This document shows positions 1-9,200 of a DNA stretch of 64,000 nucleotides, in pieces. This DNA is from a virus: IMG/VR virus record IMGVR_UViG_3300010391_000273, positions 1 through 64,000 of that record; one strand, written 5' to 3'. Every line of letters begins with the position of its first letter. Position 1 is the first letter of the stretch. A model generated the notes under the pieces. The model did no database searches. It was not told where the DNA came from and saw nothing but the letters and a program-made list of their open reading frames with translations. A program made the translations under genes and the position numbers.

Positions 1-15
1 CCCCCCCCCCCCCCC
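1..15. other. Homopolymer C run at the window edge
   Basis: Fifteen consecutive C bases open the window and nothing like them occurs elsewhere in it. A run of this kind at a contig end is most easily explained as a sequencing or assembly artefact (a poly-G read tail). It could also be a real homopolymer, and the sequence alone cannot decide. Confidence 0.6.
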
Positions 16-116
16 ACGTCCAGATGTCCATCATGTATTAAGGGTGATCATAAGAAGTGTTCAATCGTCCACTGTAATTGTACGTGCGAGTTTAGAAAAG
101 AGGTTTAGGAGTCATT

Positions 117-272
117 ATGTCTAAACTAGGTGAACCACTCGATGTAGCTAAGGAACTAGCTGATATGAAATGTAGGCTTGAAGCATTAGAATTAAGAGTA
201 TATACCATCAATAAAAATCGTGATCCTGCTACTAAACCATTTAACATGCATGATCTGCTTAATCATACATGA
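117..272 (+). CDS. Small phage protein, 51 aa, unknown function
   Basis: An ATG is preceded by AGGAG at six bases spacing, a strong ribosome binding site. The product begins MSKLGEPLDVAKELADMKC and its first half reads as one amphipathic helix (heptad-like Leu/Ala/Met spacing), so a small coiled-coil protein is plausible. No family is recognised. It is on the plus strand, convergent with the leftward virion operon that ends at about 300, and probably belongs to another transcription unit reaching in from outside the window. Confidence 0.6.
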   Translation: MSKLGEPLDVAKELADMKCRLEALELRVYTINKNRDPATKPFNMHDLLNHT

Positions 273-295
273 TTGTTAGTCAAACCTAATTAGAC

Positions 296-335
296 ATAAA
301 AAAAAGAGGCCCTAGACTTTGATGTCTGGGGCCTC
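296..335 (-). terminator. Rho-independent terminator closing the leftward operon
   Basis: A GAGGCCC/GGGCCTC stem (306-312 with 329-335), extended inward by TAGAC/GTCTG-type pairs, is followed on the minus strand by a run of T (plus-strand A run at about 297-305). The stop codon of the last leftward gene lies inside the hairpin, so termination directly follows that gene. Confidence 0.85.
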
Positions 336-659
336 AGGTGTTTCTAGGGGTTCAATTTTTACTTGTTTAGGTCGTTTTAACTTAGGTTTTGTGAGATTAT
401 AGGGAGTGATGGACCTTACCATAGCTCTCGGAATAAATGATCGACCTCGAAAGACATCTTGACCATCTTGAGTAGATCGCTCGTTGGCTACACTAATTCC
501 AACTTCATCGTCTTGAATCAAGAGGCCCATGGTTACAACTCGCATAGGTTCGTGAGTTGATTTGATACCATGAGCTGTTACAAAATTCTCTTGGTCCTGC
601 CAAGCATCATCCCAAACAACAATTACAAACTGACGGGTTTCTTTCATAAACCTCGCCAC
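312..659 (-). CDS. Conserved-type phage protein, 115 aa, unknown function
   Basis: Last gene of the leftward operon. The N-terminal two thirds looks like a compact beta-rich domain (FVIVVWDDAW, MRVVTMGLLIQ) and the C-terminus is a Lys/Pro-rich tail (about residues 90-115) that is probably disordered. It may bind nucleic acid through the basic tail, but this is only inference. Its stop codon sits within the terminator hairpin. Confidence 0.7.
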   Translation of the reverse strand: MARFMKETRQFVIVVWDDAWQDQENFVTAHGIKSTHEPMRVVTMGLLIQDDEVGISVANERSTQDGQDVFRGRSFIPRAMVRSITPYNLTKPKLKRPKQVKIEPLETPEAPDIKV

Positions 660-676
660 CTTTCCATATGAACCTC

Positions 677-1258
677 CTATTTAGACTTAAGAAATTCTCT
701 AATTTCCTGGGCTCCACAGAGGACTCCAACGATGTCGTTCGAAGCCATGTTAATTCCAACAACCTTCCCATGAGCGTCTATAACTGGACCTCCAGACATA
801 CCTGGAATGAGTGGGCCATCAATTATGATATCTGATCCTTCTTTGGTAAATCCTGCGACATGTCGTGTTAAGACTTTCATTGTTCCCCATCCAAACCCAA
901 ACGTTTGGGTTTGATCTCCAATTGAAGGGTTGTCTTTTTGTATGTCTAAAGAAGGTCGAGACATAGGTATAATAGATAACAATGCTAGGGTCTCACCTTT
1001 CTCTATCACAAGAGAGTCTACACCATCAACTTGGACCACATCCAAATCAGCAACACAGTGGGAAGCCGTTAGGACTTGACCCTTTGCGGAATTTATAACA
1101 AAGCCTGTACAGCTCATGTGATCGTTCTCACTCTTCTCATAGGTAACACTGACAATAGAGCGTTGTACTCTATCTACGATATTTTTTGGTCCTCCAAACC
1201 CAAATAGGCTGGAAAGACTAAGGGCATATGATACGCTTGTGATGAGGATGAGATTCAT
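677..1258 (-). CDS. Trypsin-like (S1-type) serine protease domain protein
   Basis: 193 aa. A hydrophobic N-terminus (residues 1-19) resembles a signal peptide or anchor, followed by a chymotrypsin/trypsin-fold core. The histidine motif TASHC (H67) and the nucleophile motif PGMSGGPV (S155) are clear. The usual catalytic Asp precedes an LALL-type strand; here that position reads ETLALL, with Thr at residue 90, so the Asp may be missing or displaced. It may be an exported protease acting in the host envelope or a degraded peptidase that only binds substrate. It lies among lysis and accessory genes at the end of the late operon. Confidence 0.8.
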   Translation of the reverse strand: MNLILITSVSYALSLSSLFGFGGPKNIVDRVQRSIVSVTYEKSENDHMSCTGFVINSAKGQVLTASHCVADLDVVQVDGVDSLVIEKGETLALLSIIPMSRPSLDIQKDNPSIGDQTQTFGFGWGTMKVLTRHVAGFTKEGSDIIIDGPLIPGMSGGPVIDAHGKVVGINMASNDIVGVLCGAQEIREFLKSK

Positions 1259-1260
1259 AA

Positions 1261-1419
1261 TTAACTACGTTTCATAAGCTCTTTAGCTTGGAGCATAACA
1301 TACTTAGATATTGTGGGAAGTTGATGGCTATGTCCAGGGTGAGGTAAATAGCACATAATCCCTTGACATTGGCAACACCTACAAATTGGTTCTGGTGAAC
1401 ATTCGATTAGTTTATTCAT
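1261..1419 (-). CDS. Small cysteine-rich protein, 52 aa
   Basis: The start overlaps the stop of the upstream exonuclease gene as TAATG, a common sign of translational coupling. The product has a C-x-C-C-x-x-C-x(4)-C cluster near residues 12-22, suggesting a zinc site, then a helical C-terminus. No family is recognised. The tight junction and cysteine cluster are the reasons to call it a gene. Confidence 0.6.
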   Translation of the reverse strand: MNKLIECSPEPICRCCQCQGIMCYLPHPGHSHQLPTISKYVMLQAKELMKRS

Positions 1420-2189
1420 TATAAAACTCTAAACTTTGTTGAACCTGTTTGTCCCTTAAGGAGTCTGAACCAACCTAAACAGGATTGACATTGGAACCGT
1501 TGGTAAACCTTAGTGATGGCTCGATGAACACCCCGGCTTTGAATCCTTGTTGATCCACAGCGTGGGCAACCTGAGCCTCCAAATAATTCGCGATTAAGGT
1601 GATTAGGGATAAATGGTCTAAGTTTAAGGAATACGTCTTTTAAAAGGGTTACATCCCGTTTATTATAATCTACCATAGCTTTAATAGCAGACTTTGAACC
1701 CTTAAGTACATCTAACCACAGACCTTTCGGAGTATCCGTCTTACCACCACAACCAAGTATCTTACCAACATAGTCTAATCGATTTGCATTAAATTTAAAG
1801 TTTGCTTTAACTACTTTATACGTATCGATTGAGGCTATAGGTGGAAGAACTGGAAGACCTTTAATAATCATTCGAGTTTTTAGATACCTGAAATCGAATG
1901 CATCCCCATTGTGAGCTATAAGACAATCTGCCTCAGCTAGAACCTTAGCAAACTCCTTTAATACATAAGTATCATCAGAAGGATTCTTTGCAAACCGCTT
2001 AGGATCATCTAGAACTGAGACTGAGTGTACTTTAGATTCTCCTAACCACTGCCAACATATTGATAGAACATACCTCTCGGTAACAAGATTGTCTGGATTG
2101 ATATAATCATTGTACTTAAGATCAAAAATAGCTGCGAGTTGAAGCGATGTCTCTATATCATAAAGTAAAACTCTAGGCTTATTATTCAT
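1419..2189 (-). CDS. DnaQ-like (DEDDy) 3'-5' exonuclease with C-terminal zinc ribbon
   Basis: 256 aa. Motif ExoI is LLYDIETS (D11, E13), ExoII is LIAHNGDAFDFRYL (acidic residues at 97 and 99), and ExoIII is DYNKRDVTLL with Tyr175 and Asp179, the DEDDy arrangement. A zinc ribbon follows (CPRC at 208-211, CQSC at 234-237), probably for nucleic-acid binding. This resembles RNase H-fold ribonuclease/exonucleases of phages. It overlaps the upstream HNH gene by 8 nt and the downstream 52-aa gene by 1 nt. A role in DNA degradation, repair or recombination is inferred. Confidence 0.85.
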   Translation of the reverse strand: MNNKPRVLLYDIETSLQLAAIFDLKYNDYINPDNLVTERYVLSICWQWLGESKVHSVSVLDDPKRFAKNPSDDTYVLKEFAKVLAEADCLIAHNGDAFDFRYLKTRMIIKGLPVLPPIASIDTYKVVKANFKFNANRLDYVGKILGCGGKTDTPKGLWLDVLKGSKSAIKAMVDYNKRDVTLLKDVFLKLRPFIPNHLNRELFGGSGCPRCGSTRIQSRGVHRAITKVYQRFQCQSCLGWFRLLKGQTGSTKFRVL

Positions 2190-2673
2190 TTGTCTCCACT
2201 AAATATTGCCCAATTTTTAAAACGGCTTGTGGTCTTGATTCAAAAAAGCCAATAACTATGTTGCAACCTTGACAAACTATGCCACGAACTTTCCCAGTAG
2301 TATGAGAATGATCTACAGAAGGGTTTTTTATAGGGGAACTATTACATAGTTTACAAGCATTATTTTGTTGGGTAAGGATCTTATTGTAATCTTCAAGAGT
2401 TATTCCATAGTCTCTGCGAAGTTGCCAATCTTTACTTTTATTTGGAAAGCGTTTCCTAAAATCTTTCCAGTACTGAGCAACTTTACTTTTATTTTGTTGG
2501 TATCTAGCTCTACCTTGAGCTAATTGTTTCTCTCTTGTTCTTCCATAACTTTTCTGACTATATCCAGGATGTTTCTTTCTCCACTCAGCTCCATAACAGT
2601 TATGGCATAACCCAAAGGCATAGTGTGGTTTATCTGAATGACAAACAGGCTTACGATTAGAATCTCCATTCAT
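2182..2673 (-). CDS. HNH nuclease of the recombination endonuclease VII family
   Basis: 163 aa. An N-terminal zinc-like segment (CHSDKPHYAFGLCHNC) is followed by a Lys/Arg-rich helical linker. The C-terminal endonuclease VII core has CKLC, then VDHSHTTGKVRG and CQGCN (about residues 106-137), giving the ββα-metal site. Free-standing genes of this family in phages are usually homing endonucleases, although T4 gp49 resolves branched DNA. A promoter of its own lies just upstream, which favours a mobile endonuclease here. Confidence 0.85.
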   Translation of the reverse strand: MNGDSNRKPVCHSDKPHYAFGLCHNCYGAEWRKKHPGYSQKSYGRTREKQLAQGRARYQQNKSKVAQYWKDFRKRFPNKSKDWQLRRDYGITLEDYNKILTQQNNACKLCNSSPIKNPSVDHSHTTGKVRGIVCQGCNIVIGFFESRPQAVLKIGQYLVETNE

Positions 2674-2681
2674 AGAAGATT

Positions 2682-2710
2682 ATTATCTCTTAATCTATTG
2701 GAATTGTCAA
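2682..2710 (-). promoter_or_regulatory. Sigma70-type promoter for the HNH gene
   Basis: On the minus strand TTGACA (2705-2710) is separated by 17 bp from GATAAT (2682-2687). It sits 9 bases upstream of the HNH gene start. The flanking AAT after the -35 box is shared with the other promoters listed here. Confidence 0.75.
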
Positions 2711-2743
2711 GCTAAATTAACTTAGGAGCAATTGTTAACCTAT

Positions 2744-4042
2744 TTAGCCTACGTGTTTAACTCCCATCGATTTTAGATAAGCCCTATTAGCTTGGGTCTT
2801 AGCGACCATCCCGGCAAAGTCTGTCCCACACCGGACGGCAGCATACAGGTTGTACTCCATGGCACAATGGCCCCACGGGCCTCTAGGATTGGGTACGTTG
2901 AGATAATATCTACGGTCTGGGTCATCACCGGCCGGTTGGTCTGGTGGCCTTATATAGTCCTTCTCTAGGCGATTGAGGATTTGCCATGTAGAGTCCATAT
3001 GAATATTGTAATCGGTCCCACCATACTCCCCAAGAAGAAGGTCGTAGTCAGCCATCCGGCCTGGGTTAACTTGAATATCTTGACCAGCAGCACGGGGCTT
3101 ATAGTCGTCTCCACCCTCACCTACGGGGATATGACCTGTAGAATAATGGAGGGCAAGGGTGCCATCTGGGAACAGCTGGCGAAATCGTTGACCAAAGATC
3201 ATCACTTGTTCGAGGGGCCAACCATAGAAGACCCCATCCCAACCTGGAACGACTGCACAATACTTATAGAGAGTAAATCTATAGTCTAAGTTATTATATA
3301 GGAGGTCTAGTTGGGTAAAGGCAACCTTATAGTGGTCTCCGTCTCCATCCCCACCAAGATAAAGTAGGATCCTAAAGCCCTCTTTGATTACCTCTTGAAT
3401 GAGATCGGTAAACTTAGGGTCTATTGTGGTGTTGCCTGCTGTCCAATCTAGGGGACCAAATTTATCAGCACTGTAGGCTTGATTAGCCTCGTCATAGAGG
3501 GCTGGACCACTTGGAAGAAACACAATACAGTGGGTATCCCCAGCCTGGTGTTTAGCGGCGTAGACAGCCTGACGGTCTTGTGGGGTTAGCCATGGGAGAG
3601 CGGCCTCAAACCATGGAAGTTTACCAAATTGGGTGGTATCAACTACTAAACCTTGAAAGGTAATGTTTACCCCAATGAGTTCATCCCGACTGGGCGGAGC
3701 TGGGAGTGGAGCAACCTTGGGAATAAGTGTAAATGGAAGGTTTATATTAGTGGGTGGTAAATCAACATGCTGGTTAAAATCTAGGAAGTCTTCAACTACA
3801 ATCCACACATGAGAAGCCCCTAAACTAACTGGAACTTTAGGGAATAGGATATAACCATCTGTATTTGTGATTCCTACATGTTTAAATGGATGGTCATCTA
3901 GGGTCACCTTGGCCCCTGGAATAGGCCCAGATGGACCTAAGGCTACAACCGAGACTGCCCTCATGGGATTCGATGGGGGTGAGGGTGGGATTGGAATTGG
4001 AGGACAACCAAGGCCGAACCATCGACACCAAAATGATGACAT
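2744..4042 (-). CDS. Virion or secreted protein: CarboxypepD-reg-like domain plus glycosidase-like C-terminal domain
   Basis: 432 aa. After a short N-terminus with a proline run, residues about 25-110 look like a carboxypeptidase-regulatory/PEGA-type β-sandwich (AVSVVALGPSGPIPGAKVTL, then ITNTDGYILFP). The remaining ~300 residues have motifs reminiscent of a TIM-barrel (FRILLYLGGDGDGDHY, YCAVVPGWDGVFYGWP, MADYDLLLGEYGG). The family is not certain. The position beside tail and lysis genes suggests a receptor-binding or polysaccharide-degrading role, which is inference. Confidence 0.7.
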   Translation of the reverse strand: MSSFWCRWFGLGCPPIPIPPSPPSNPMRAVSVVALGPSGPIPGAKVTLDDHPFKHVGITNTDGYILFPKVPVSLGASHVWIVVEDFLDFNQHVDLPPTNINLPFTLIPKVAPLPAPPSRDELIGVNITFQGLVVDTTQFGKLPWFEAALPWLTPQDRQAVYAAKHQAGDTHCIVFLPSGPALYDEANQAYSADKFGPLDWTAGNTTIDPKFTDLIQEVIKEGFRILLYLGGDGDGDHYKVAFTQLDLLYNNLDYRFTLYKYCAVVPGWDGVFYGWPLEQVMIFGQRFRQLFPDGTLALHYSTGHIPVGEGGDDYKPRAAGQDIQVNPGRMADYDLLLGEYGGTDYNIHMDSTWQILNRLEKDYIRPPDQPAGDDPDRRYYLNVPNPRGPWGHCAMEYNLYAAVRCGTDFAGMVAKTQANRAYLKSMGVKHVG

Positions 4043-4065
4043 AATTTATCCTTATTGTAAGTTAA

Positions 4066-4632
4066 TTAAGCTGTTGGCTTGGGCTTTGGGCGGGTTCTTG
4101 TTAGGTGCTCAGCTAAAAGTTTACTACGAATGTCGTTTCGTTGATCGATAGCTTGGTCTTGGAGTGCTTGACTACGTTGCATGAGGGTATCTTGAAGGCT
4201 TGATTGTCTGTCCTGATTTCGAATGACTTGGGACTCTTGGGCCTTGTAAGCACGATCCTTCTCGGCTTCCATGGACTTATGCTGGAGTTCAACCTGCTTC
4301 ATTTCAAGCTTTTGGGCATGACTTCTTTCGAGTAATTGAGCCTTAAGGGCTTGTTCCCTGGCTTTAGCTTCGGCCTCGGCTTGGTTTTTGGCGTGTTCGA
4401 CTGCTGCCATGGCCGGGTCAATGGCTCCACCCCCTCCACGAGCTTCAGCGGCAGCGTTGTGCTCACTTGCAAGCTGGTTGATGTGGCCTGGAGGTTGAAT
4501 TTGACCGTTTGTACGATTATAGACCCCCCTATAATCAAATGAATTCTTAGGATCGTCAAAGTTATCTATATTGTGGGCTTTTGTCCAGCCCCTGAAAAGC
4601 ATCTCTTGAAGCGGGCTAAGCTGTGTGGCCAT
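4066..4632 (-). CDS. Coiled-coil protein with N-terminal SPLQ motif
   Basis: 188 aa. It begins MATQLSPLQEMLFRG, a short motif recurring at the ends of several neighbouring proteins. Residues about 75-165 are a long charged helix rich in Ala, Glu, Lys and Gln (HAKNQAEAEAKAREQALK and following), a predicted coiled coil. It lies in the ejection-protein/lysozyme block, so it is probably a minor virion or internal protein. Its start overlaps the end of a 21-codon reading frame. Confidence 0.7.
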   Translation of the reverse strand: MATQLSPLQEMLFRGWTKAHNIDNFDDPKNSFDYRGVYNRTNGQIQPPGHINQLASEHNAAAEARGGGGAIDPAMAAVEHAKNQAEAEAKAREQALKAQLLERSHAQKLEMKQVELQHKSMEAEKDRAYKAQESQVIRNQDRQSSLQDTLMQRSQALQDQAIDQRNDIRSKLLAEHLTRTRPKPKPTA

Positions 4633-4681
4633 ATGTAAATTCTTTCATATAATTTGCAAAGGGACTTAATTGTGTAGGCAT
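4616..4681 (-). CDS. 21-aa micro-ORF with SPF motif
   Basis: ATG at 4681 encodes MPTQLSPFANYMKEFTYGHT plus Ala, ending inside the next gene. Its start (PTQLSPF) matches the start of that gene (ATQLSPL), so it could be a decayed copy of the same leader motif. There are no other coding signs, hence low confidence. Confidence 0.35.
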   Translation of the reverse strand: MPTQLSPFANYMKEFTYGHTA

Positions 4682-4683
4682 GA

Positions 4684-5214
4684 TTAACGACCCTGTTGTA
4701 AGAGTTCTAACAATTTGGATGAAGTACTTGAAGGATCATATCCGGTAGTACGATCACCAGCAAATGCCCCAGAGTCTTTTAAGGCTTTAACAGTGGGATT
4801 AGCTTGTTGGTACATTCGGTCCATAACTTGTCTTGTTTTGGGGTTAAGTATATCCCGAGCAGATTGGTTAGCAAGAGCTATAGTTGTAGGTGATATCACG
4901 TTTGAAGTACTCTTAGTGGCATTAGGCACTTTAGCTAAGTTGTATTTTAATACCCCTACAAGCGAGTCTGTATCACTTGCCGATGGCATTACTTGCTTGG
5001 TATGTTGCCAAGGTGATGACTCTATGATATCCATAGAAGGAGCTTGGACTATATCCTTAAATCTACCTGCAAGACGTTTAAGACCACTTGCTATTTTTCC
5101 TGGGGTCATGGGCATCATAGCAGCTGTTACAGGACCTAATTTGGATTCAAGCTCAGGTTGGGGTGAGCGGGCTAGGCTGATTCTCTTCATGAGTTCTTGA
5201 AGTAAGTTGGCCAT
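4684..5214 (-). CDS. Probable minor virion protein, 176 aa
   Basis: It starts MANLLQELMKRISLARSP, again the Leu/Gln-rich amphipathic leader of this gene block, and ends with a similar SSKLLELLQQGR. The middle is Ser/Thr/Pro-rich with little predicted structure. There is no recognisable family. It starts 1 base past the stop of a 21-aa ORF. Packing between lysozyme and coiled-coil genes suggests a structural or ejected protein. Confidence 0.65.
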   Translation of the reverse strand: MANLLQELMKRISLARSPQPELESKLGPVTAAMMPMTPGKIASGLKRLAGRFKDIVQAPSMDIIESSPWQHTKQVMPSASDTDSLVGVLKYNLAKVPNATKSTSNVISPTTIALANQSARDILNPKTRQVMDRMYQQANPTVKALKDSGAFAGDRTTGYDPSSTSSKLLELLQQGR

Positions 5215-5280
5215 TTAACGAGTTCTCATCATGTACTCTAACAACTGTTGTTTAGGAGAAATCCCTGGTGGAAGCAGCAT
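5215..5280 (-). CDS. 21-aa micro-ORF carrying SPKQQLLEYMMRTR motif
   Basis: It fits exactly between the lysozyme stop (5283) and the next start (5214): ATG at 5280, TAA at 5215-5217 directly followed by ATG. Its product ends ISPKQQLLEYMMRTR, which resembles LSPLQQALMDRRTRK at the C-terminus of the metallopeptidase-like protein at 22.1-22.6 kb. The exact fit and the motif make it a credible small gene. Confidence 0.5.
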   Translation of the reverse strand: MLLPPGISPKQQLLEYMMRTR

Positions 5281-5282
5281 AG

Positions 5283-5702
5283 TTAAAAATCTTTTCCTGT
5301 TCTAATCATAGAGGCTAAGTGTATGGCACGTATCCCGGTTTGTTGAGCAAACTTTGAGGCGAGTAGGGCGTCTGCAGCAGCATCCCAGTTTTTGGCTTGG
5401 ATGGCTGGAAGCATAGTTTTAAAATCGAGGATTTTGCCCATTAGATTAAAGGCCATGTCCGCGAGGGCTCGTTGGCGTACATCATCATTCATTCCAGCCC
5501 ACCACGGGAGATTCTTCCCTAAGAATGATACTGTGTCGTTGATGTCATCAGAGAGGATATTCCTAATTTGGGATGGGCTTAGGCCTTTTGCCGTTAGGTT
5601 GTGCCCCACTCCGATTGTTAGGTTCCCTGTTGTATCTGTATAGGGGAACTTTCTATTTCCCTCATGAATGATAAGTTGATTGGCAAGTTTGTTATAATCC
5701 AT
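5283..5702 (-). CDS. Phage lysozyme (GH24, T4 lysozyme type)
   Basis: 139 aa. The catalytic signature has E14 (IIHEG), D23 (YTDTTG) and T29 (LTIGVGH), with the same spacing as Glu11/Asp20/Thr26 of T4 lysozyme. The rest follows the family (ALADMAFNLMG helix region). It cleaves the MurNAc-GlcNAc bond of peptidoglycan. There is no signal peptide, so release would need a holin, or the enzyme could be a virion lysin since it sits among ejection-protein genes. Confidence 0.9.
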   Translation of the reverse strand: MDYNKLANQLIIHEGNRKFPYTDTTGNLTIGVGHNLTAKGLSPSQIRNILSDDINDTVSFLGKNLPWWAGMNDDVRQRALADMAFNLMGKILDFKTMLPAIQAKNWDAAADALLASKFAQQTGIRAIHLASMIRTGKDF

Positions 5703-5731
5703 TTTAAACCTTTTTGATCGGGCGCCGCAGG

Positions 5732-5920
5732 CTAACTTAGATACTTTTTAGATGGTCCTCTACGCATAGCCATTCTTAAAATAGGGGCGCTCAACTTGGG
5801 AACAGGCGAACTAAGATTAAGTAGACGTGGTTGAGCTATTTTTTTAGATGGGGCTAGATTTTTCCCCATATTTCGCTGTACCAAGGTTTTTTCGAGTGGG
5901 GTCAGAGGTGTATTTTTCAT
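5732..5920 (-). CDS. Small basic protein, 62 aa, TPLEKTL leader
   Basis: Begins MKNTPLTPLEKTLVQRNMGK and continues with a Lys/Arg/Pro/Leu-rich tail without clear fold. The N-terminal TPLEKTLVQR motif matches leaders in other proteins of this block (TPLEQQIL, PLTQILLQR). Unknown role; possibly a minor virion protein targeted through that motif. Confidence 0.6.
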   Translation of the reverse strand: MKNTPLTPLEKTLVQRNMGKNLAPSKKIAQPRLLNLSSPVPKLSAPILRMAMRRGPSKKYLS

Positions 5921-5940
5921 ATGGTTTTTAATTGTAAGGC

Positions 5941-6198
5941 CTAATCTTTTAAACTAGCTTGGAGTAGTACAGGATTAGGAGACCACCCTTGCCTGTAGGC
6001 TTCCATAATTTGTTGGGCGTTTGCAAATCTCTTAGCAGCTGGTGGTACCCGATTATGTGTATTGGGGGGCACGACAGGCATAGGTTGAGCGAGAGGCCTT
6101 GAAGGTCCAATTGGACCATCCTGGCCCTCTGGACGATTATCTGACGCCGTAGGCTGGGCCTGGGCTCGTTGTAGGAGGATTTGGGTTAGTGGATCCAT
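5941..6198 (-). CDS. Small protein, 85 aa, PLTQILLQR leader
   Basis: Begins MDPLTQILLQRAQAQP, a short amphipathic helix, then a Pro/Gly-rich disordered centre and a C-terminal helix (AKRFANAQQIMEAYRQGW). It lies 2 bases after the stop of the giant ejection-protein gene, so the two are cotranscribed. No family recognised. Confidence 0.6.
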   Translation of the reverse strand: MDPLTQILLQRAQAQPTASDNRPEGQDGPIGPSRPLAQPMPVVPPNTHNRVPPAAKRFANAQQIMEAYRQGWSPNPVLLQASLKD

Positions 6199-6200
6199 TG

Positions 6201-9200
6201 TTACTTTTTAGTTGGTCTAGCTGGTGGAGTAAAAGGTTTTCTTGTTGATCCACTAGGTTGTGGTCTGGTTGTAATTACAGGTTGGGCCGGTCTGGAATTT
6301 ATTGGTGGTTCAGATTTATCCATAAGTTGACTAATAAAACCTGGAAGAGAACCTGGACGATTTGGTCTAAAGACACCCGGAAGAAGCCCCCCAGGAAGTG
6401 ATTCCAGTGATGCCTCTTTTTCTCCAGTCAATACTTTACTTAGATTATAGACATCAACAATTGGTTGAGTTGTAGGAAGAGGTAAATCTCCTGACGAAAG
6501 CCTCTGAATAACCGCACCCGCTGGGCTTTTTTGAGAACTGTAGGCTAGACCTGCTACGAAGGCTGAGGAAACAAGGGTTCCATATTGACCTGTAGCTTCA
6601 TTAATAAACTTCCGAATAACCTTGTTAGTTGGGCTTCTCGGATCAGAACCTGGCATAGAGGCTCCTAGCAAGAACGAAGCTCCAGCTAGACCTCCTCCAA
6701 AGGTTTGTTGTGCAATTTGGGCGGACCTTGAATCTCGATCTATAACATCCTTTGCTCTTTGAGCAAAGATGCCTATAACGGGTGTACGCTCAAGTGAGCG
6801 TTCCATCTGATTTACAGCTGTTCTATAGAAAGGTAGAGCTAGATTAGCACTAATAGATTTAATTCCACCCTTTGTTTGAGCACCTTTTTTAAACTTGGCA
6901 ATACCCTGACCCCACCCTGTTAGTGGCTCTGCAGTCAATGTTATAAGACGTGCTTCTTGTTCAGAAAAGCCCGCATCCATTAGTGTGCGCCTAGCCGAGC
7001 GGTCTCCTGCAGCCATAAGTATTGCTGGAGATGAAACCAAGGCTCTAAATGATTTAGGACCAGCTTGTCCCATAACTCCTTCAGTTCGCTCAGTAACATC
7101 CGCGATAATGTGTTTAGCTTCACCTGCCATAACACCAGTTTTAACTCCAGAAAGGAATTTATTTGTAGTTAAAAGTAGTTTTAAGGCTTTTAGTCCTCTC
7201 ATATCGCCTTGCAAAGCATGTTCAATAGAACCCATGAGAGCTGATCCGTATGGACCAACAAGGACGTTAATTGGAAGATTTATTGGATCTAGGAGATAAG
7301 AAAATCTCTGCCAGTCTGGGAGCATTCTGCCAAGTGTGGTAACAGACCCTTTAACTTTATCTGCAACTTCTGAGATTTCAGTTTGGGTTGCATTTGGGTT
7401 TGAACGAACAGCATTAATGGCTGCTCTAATAGCTCCAGGAGCCAAGACTCCTGCTGTTCCACCAATCAAGGCTCCTTTCAGGGGATCCTCTGGAGTTTGT
7501 GTAGCACCTACAGCCGCTCCACCGAGACCCCCAGCGATTCTAAAGATAGCCTGATTTGCAATTTCACCCTTTTCCCCATTCTGCTTGAACTTCCTTACAA
7601 GATCAGCAAGGAGCCTATCTTGTTCAGCAGGAGAGAGTTTACTTAGTTCATCAGAGGTCGGTGAAGGAGTCTCAACAGGCGGTTCAAAAGGCTTAACTGG
7701 CTCTACTGGTATAGCAGATTTAGAGGCAGCTGCAAGTCTTTGTTTCTCACTTTGTGCAAGAGCTTGTAAGGCCTGACCAGTTTCACGTTTAATTTCAGGA
7801 GGAGTTGAAGGATTATTATAGATTGCATCGAGACGTTCTCTCTCTAAATTGGCTTCTGGTGAGAAGTTCTTTAGAGCAAAGTCTATTTGCTTTTGAATTC
7901 GTGCTGCCCGACTAGCATCAGGAGTTGAACGAATAGGCGCAGCACCTTGAGGCTCAACAGGAGCTGGGGGTGTAAATAGGTCAGGTTGTGATGAAGGAAC
8001 TGCACCTTCTCCTAGTGGACCTGGAAAACCAGCACCTTCTGGGGCTTGAGCCGGCATTCTAGGAACAAGCTTAGGCGTAGGGTTATTTGTAGGGTTTACT
8101 CCTGGAAGTGTAGGTTCAGGCTCTCCAACAGCGTTAATTTGAGGTGGAACTTGTGGTTCAACTGGGTGAGCCAGAGCACCATAAGAATCAATAAGATCTT
8201 GGGCATCAGCTGGAGACATCTTACTAGACATCTCTGGTGTGACCCCCATTTTTTCTAAAGCTGCTTGTTGAGCAGCAGAAAGTGGGGCGATAGACACACG
8301 AGTATTACCTGGGTATTGTGGATCTGGTTCCTTAAATGTTAGATCTGATGGAGGTTCAGCTGGGAATTGAACTTGAATTTTACCTTGACTTCGAGTATAG
8401 AGATCTTTCCACTCTGCTAGTTCTGCTGGAGTTCTTCTCACACCTACTCCAGGTTGAATATCCTTCATACGCAAAACTTCATCTGGTGATAGATCGCCAA
8501 AGTTAGGTTTAGGGACAGGTATTGGCTCAGAAACAATTGGTTGAGCAGGTTTAAAAGGAACTGGAGCTTCTGCTATAGGCTCAGCACTCACATCTGGGGC
8601 TACAGGGGCTTGTGAATCTAAACTCTTAAATCTAACTTCCCACTTAGTTGGGCTTACTTGTTTAACATAACTATCACCACCTAATTGCTTTACCTTAAAA
8701 AATGCCTCAGTTTTGTTAAAACGTTGACCATGAAGCCCCATCATTTCATCAGTGATAATAGGGCTGCCTGGGCCTGGGGTAGGCGGCTCTGGGGTTGGGG
8801 TAGGTTCGATTGGGCTTGTAGAAGGAACTTCAGGTGGTTTGGTGGGGACTATTTCAATGAGTCTATAGGCTCCTCCAGGTGTTTTGGCAATGTCATATTT
8901 ACCACCAAGTTTATTACTGGCGACTACAGCTTCCTTTTTAGTTTCATAGAGTATTTGTAGGGGATCTTGGGGGCCTGTCTTAGAGCCCCCACCTAAAGCT
9001 GCTGCTTCATCTACTGGGGGTTCAGCCACATGCTTGATGGATCCTGATATTGGAAGACCAGTCTCTGGATCAATACCCCTCAATGGGGTTGAAAGAGATG
9101 ATGGATCTTGCTGAATTGGAAGACCTTCTTTGATTCTATCTAGTTCAGCCTGAGCAAGTCTAGCTACTTCTTCTTTAGCCTGAGTTGCTGCAATAGCTTG

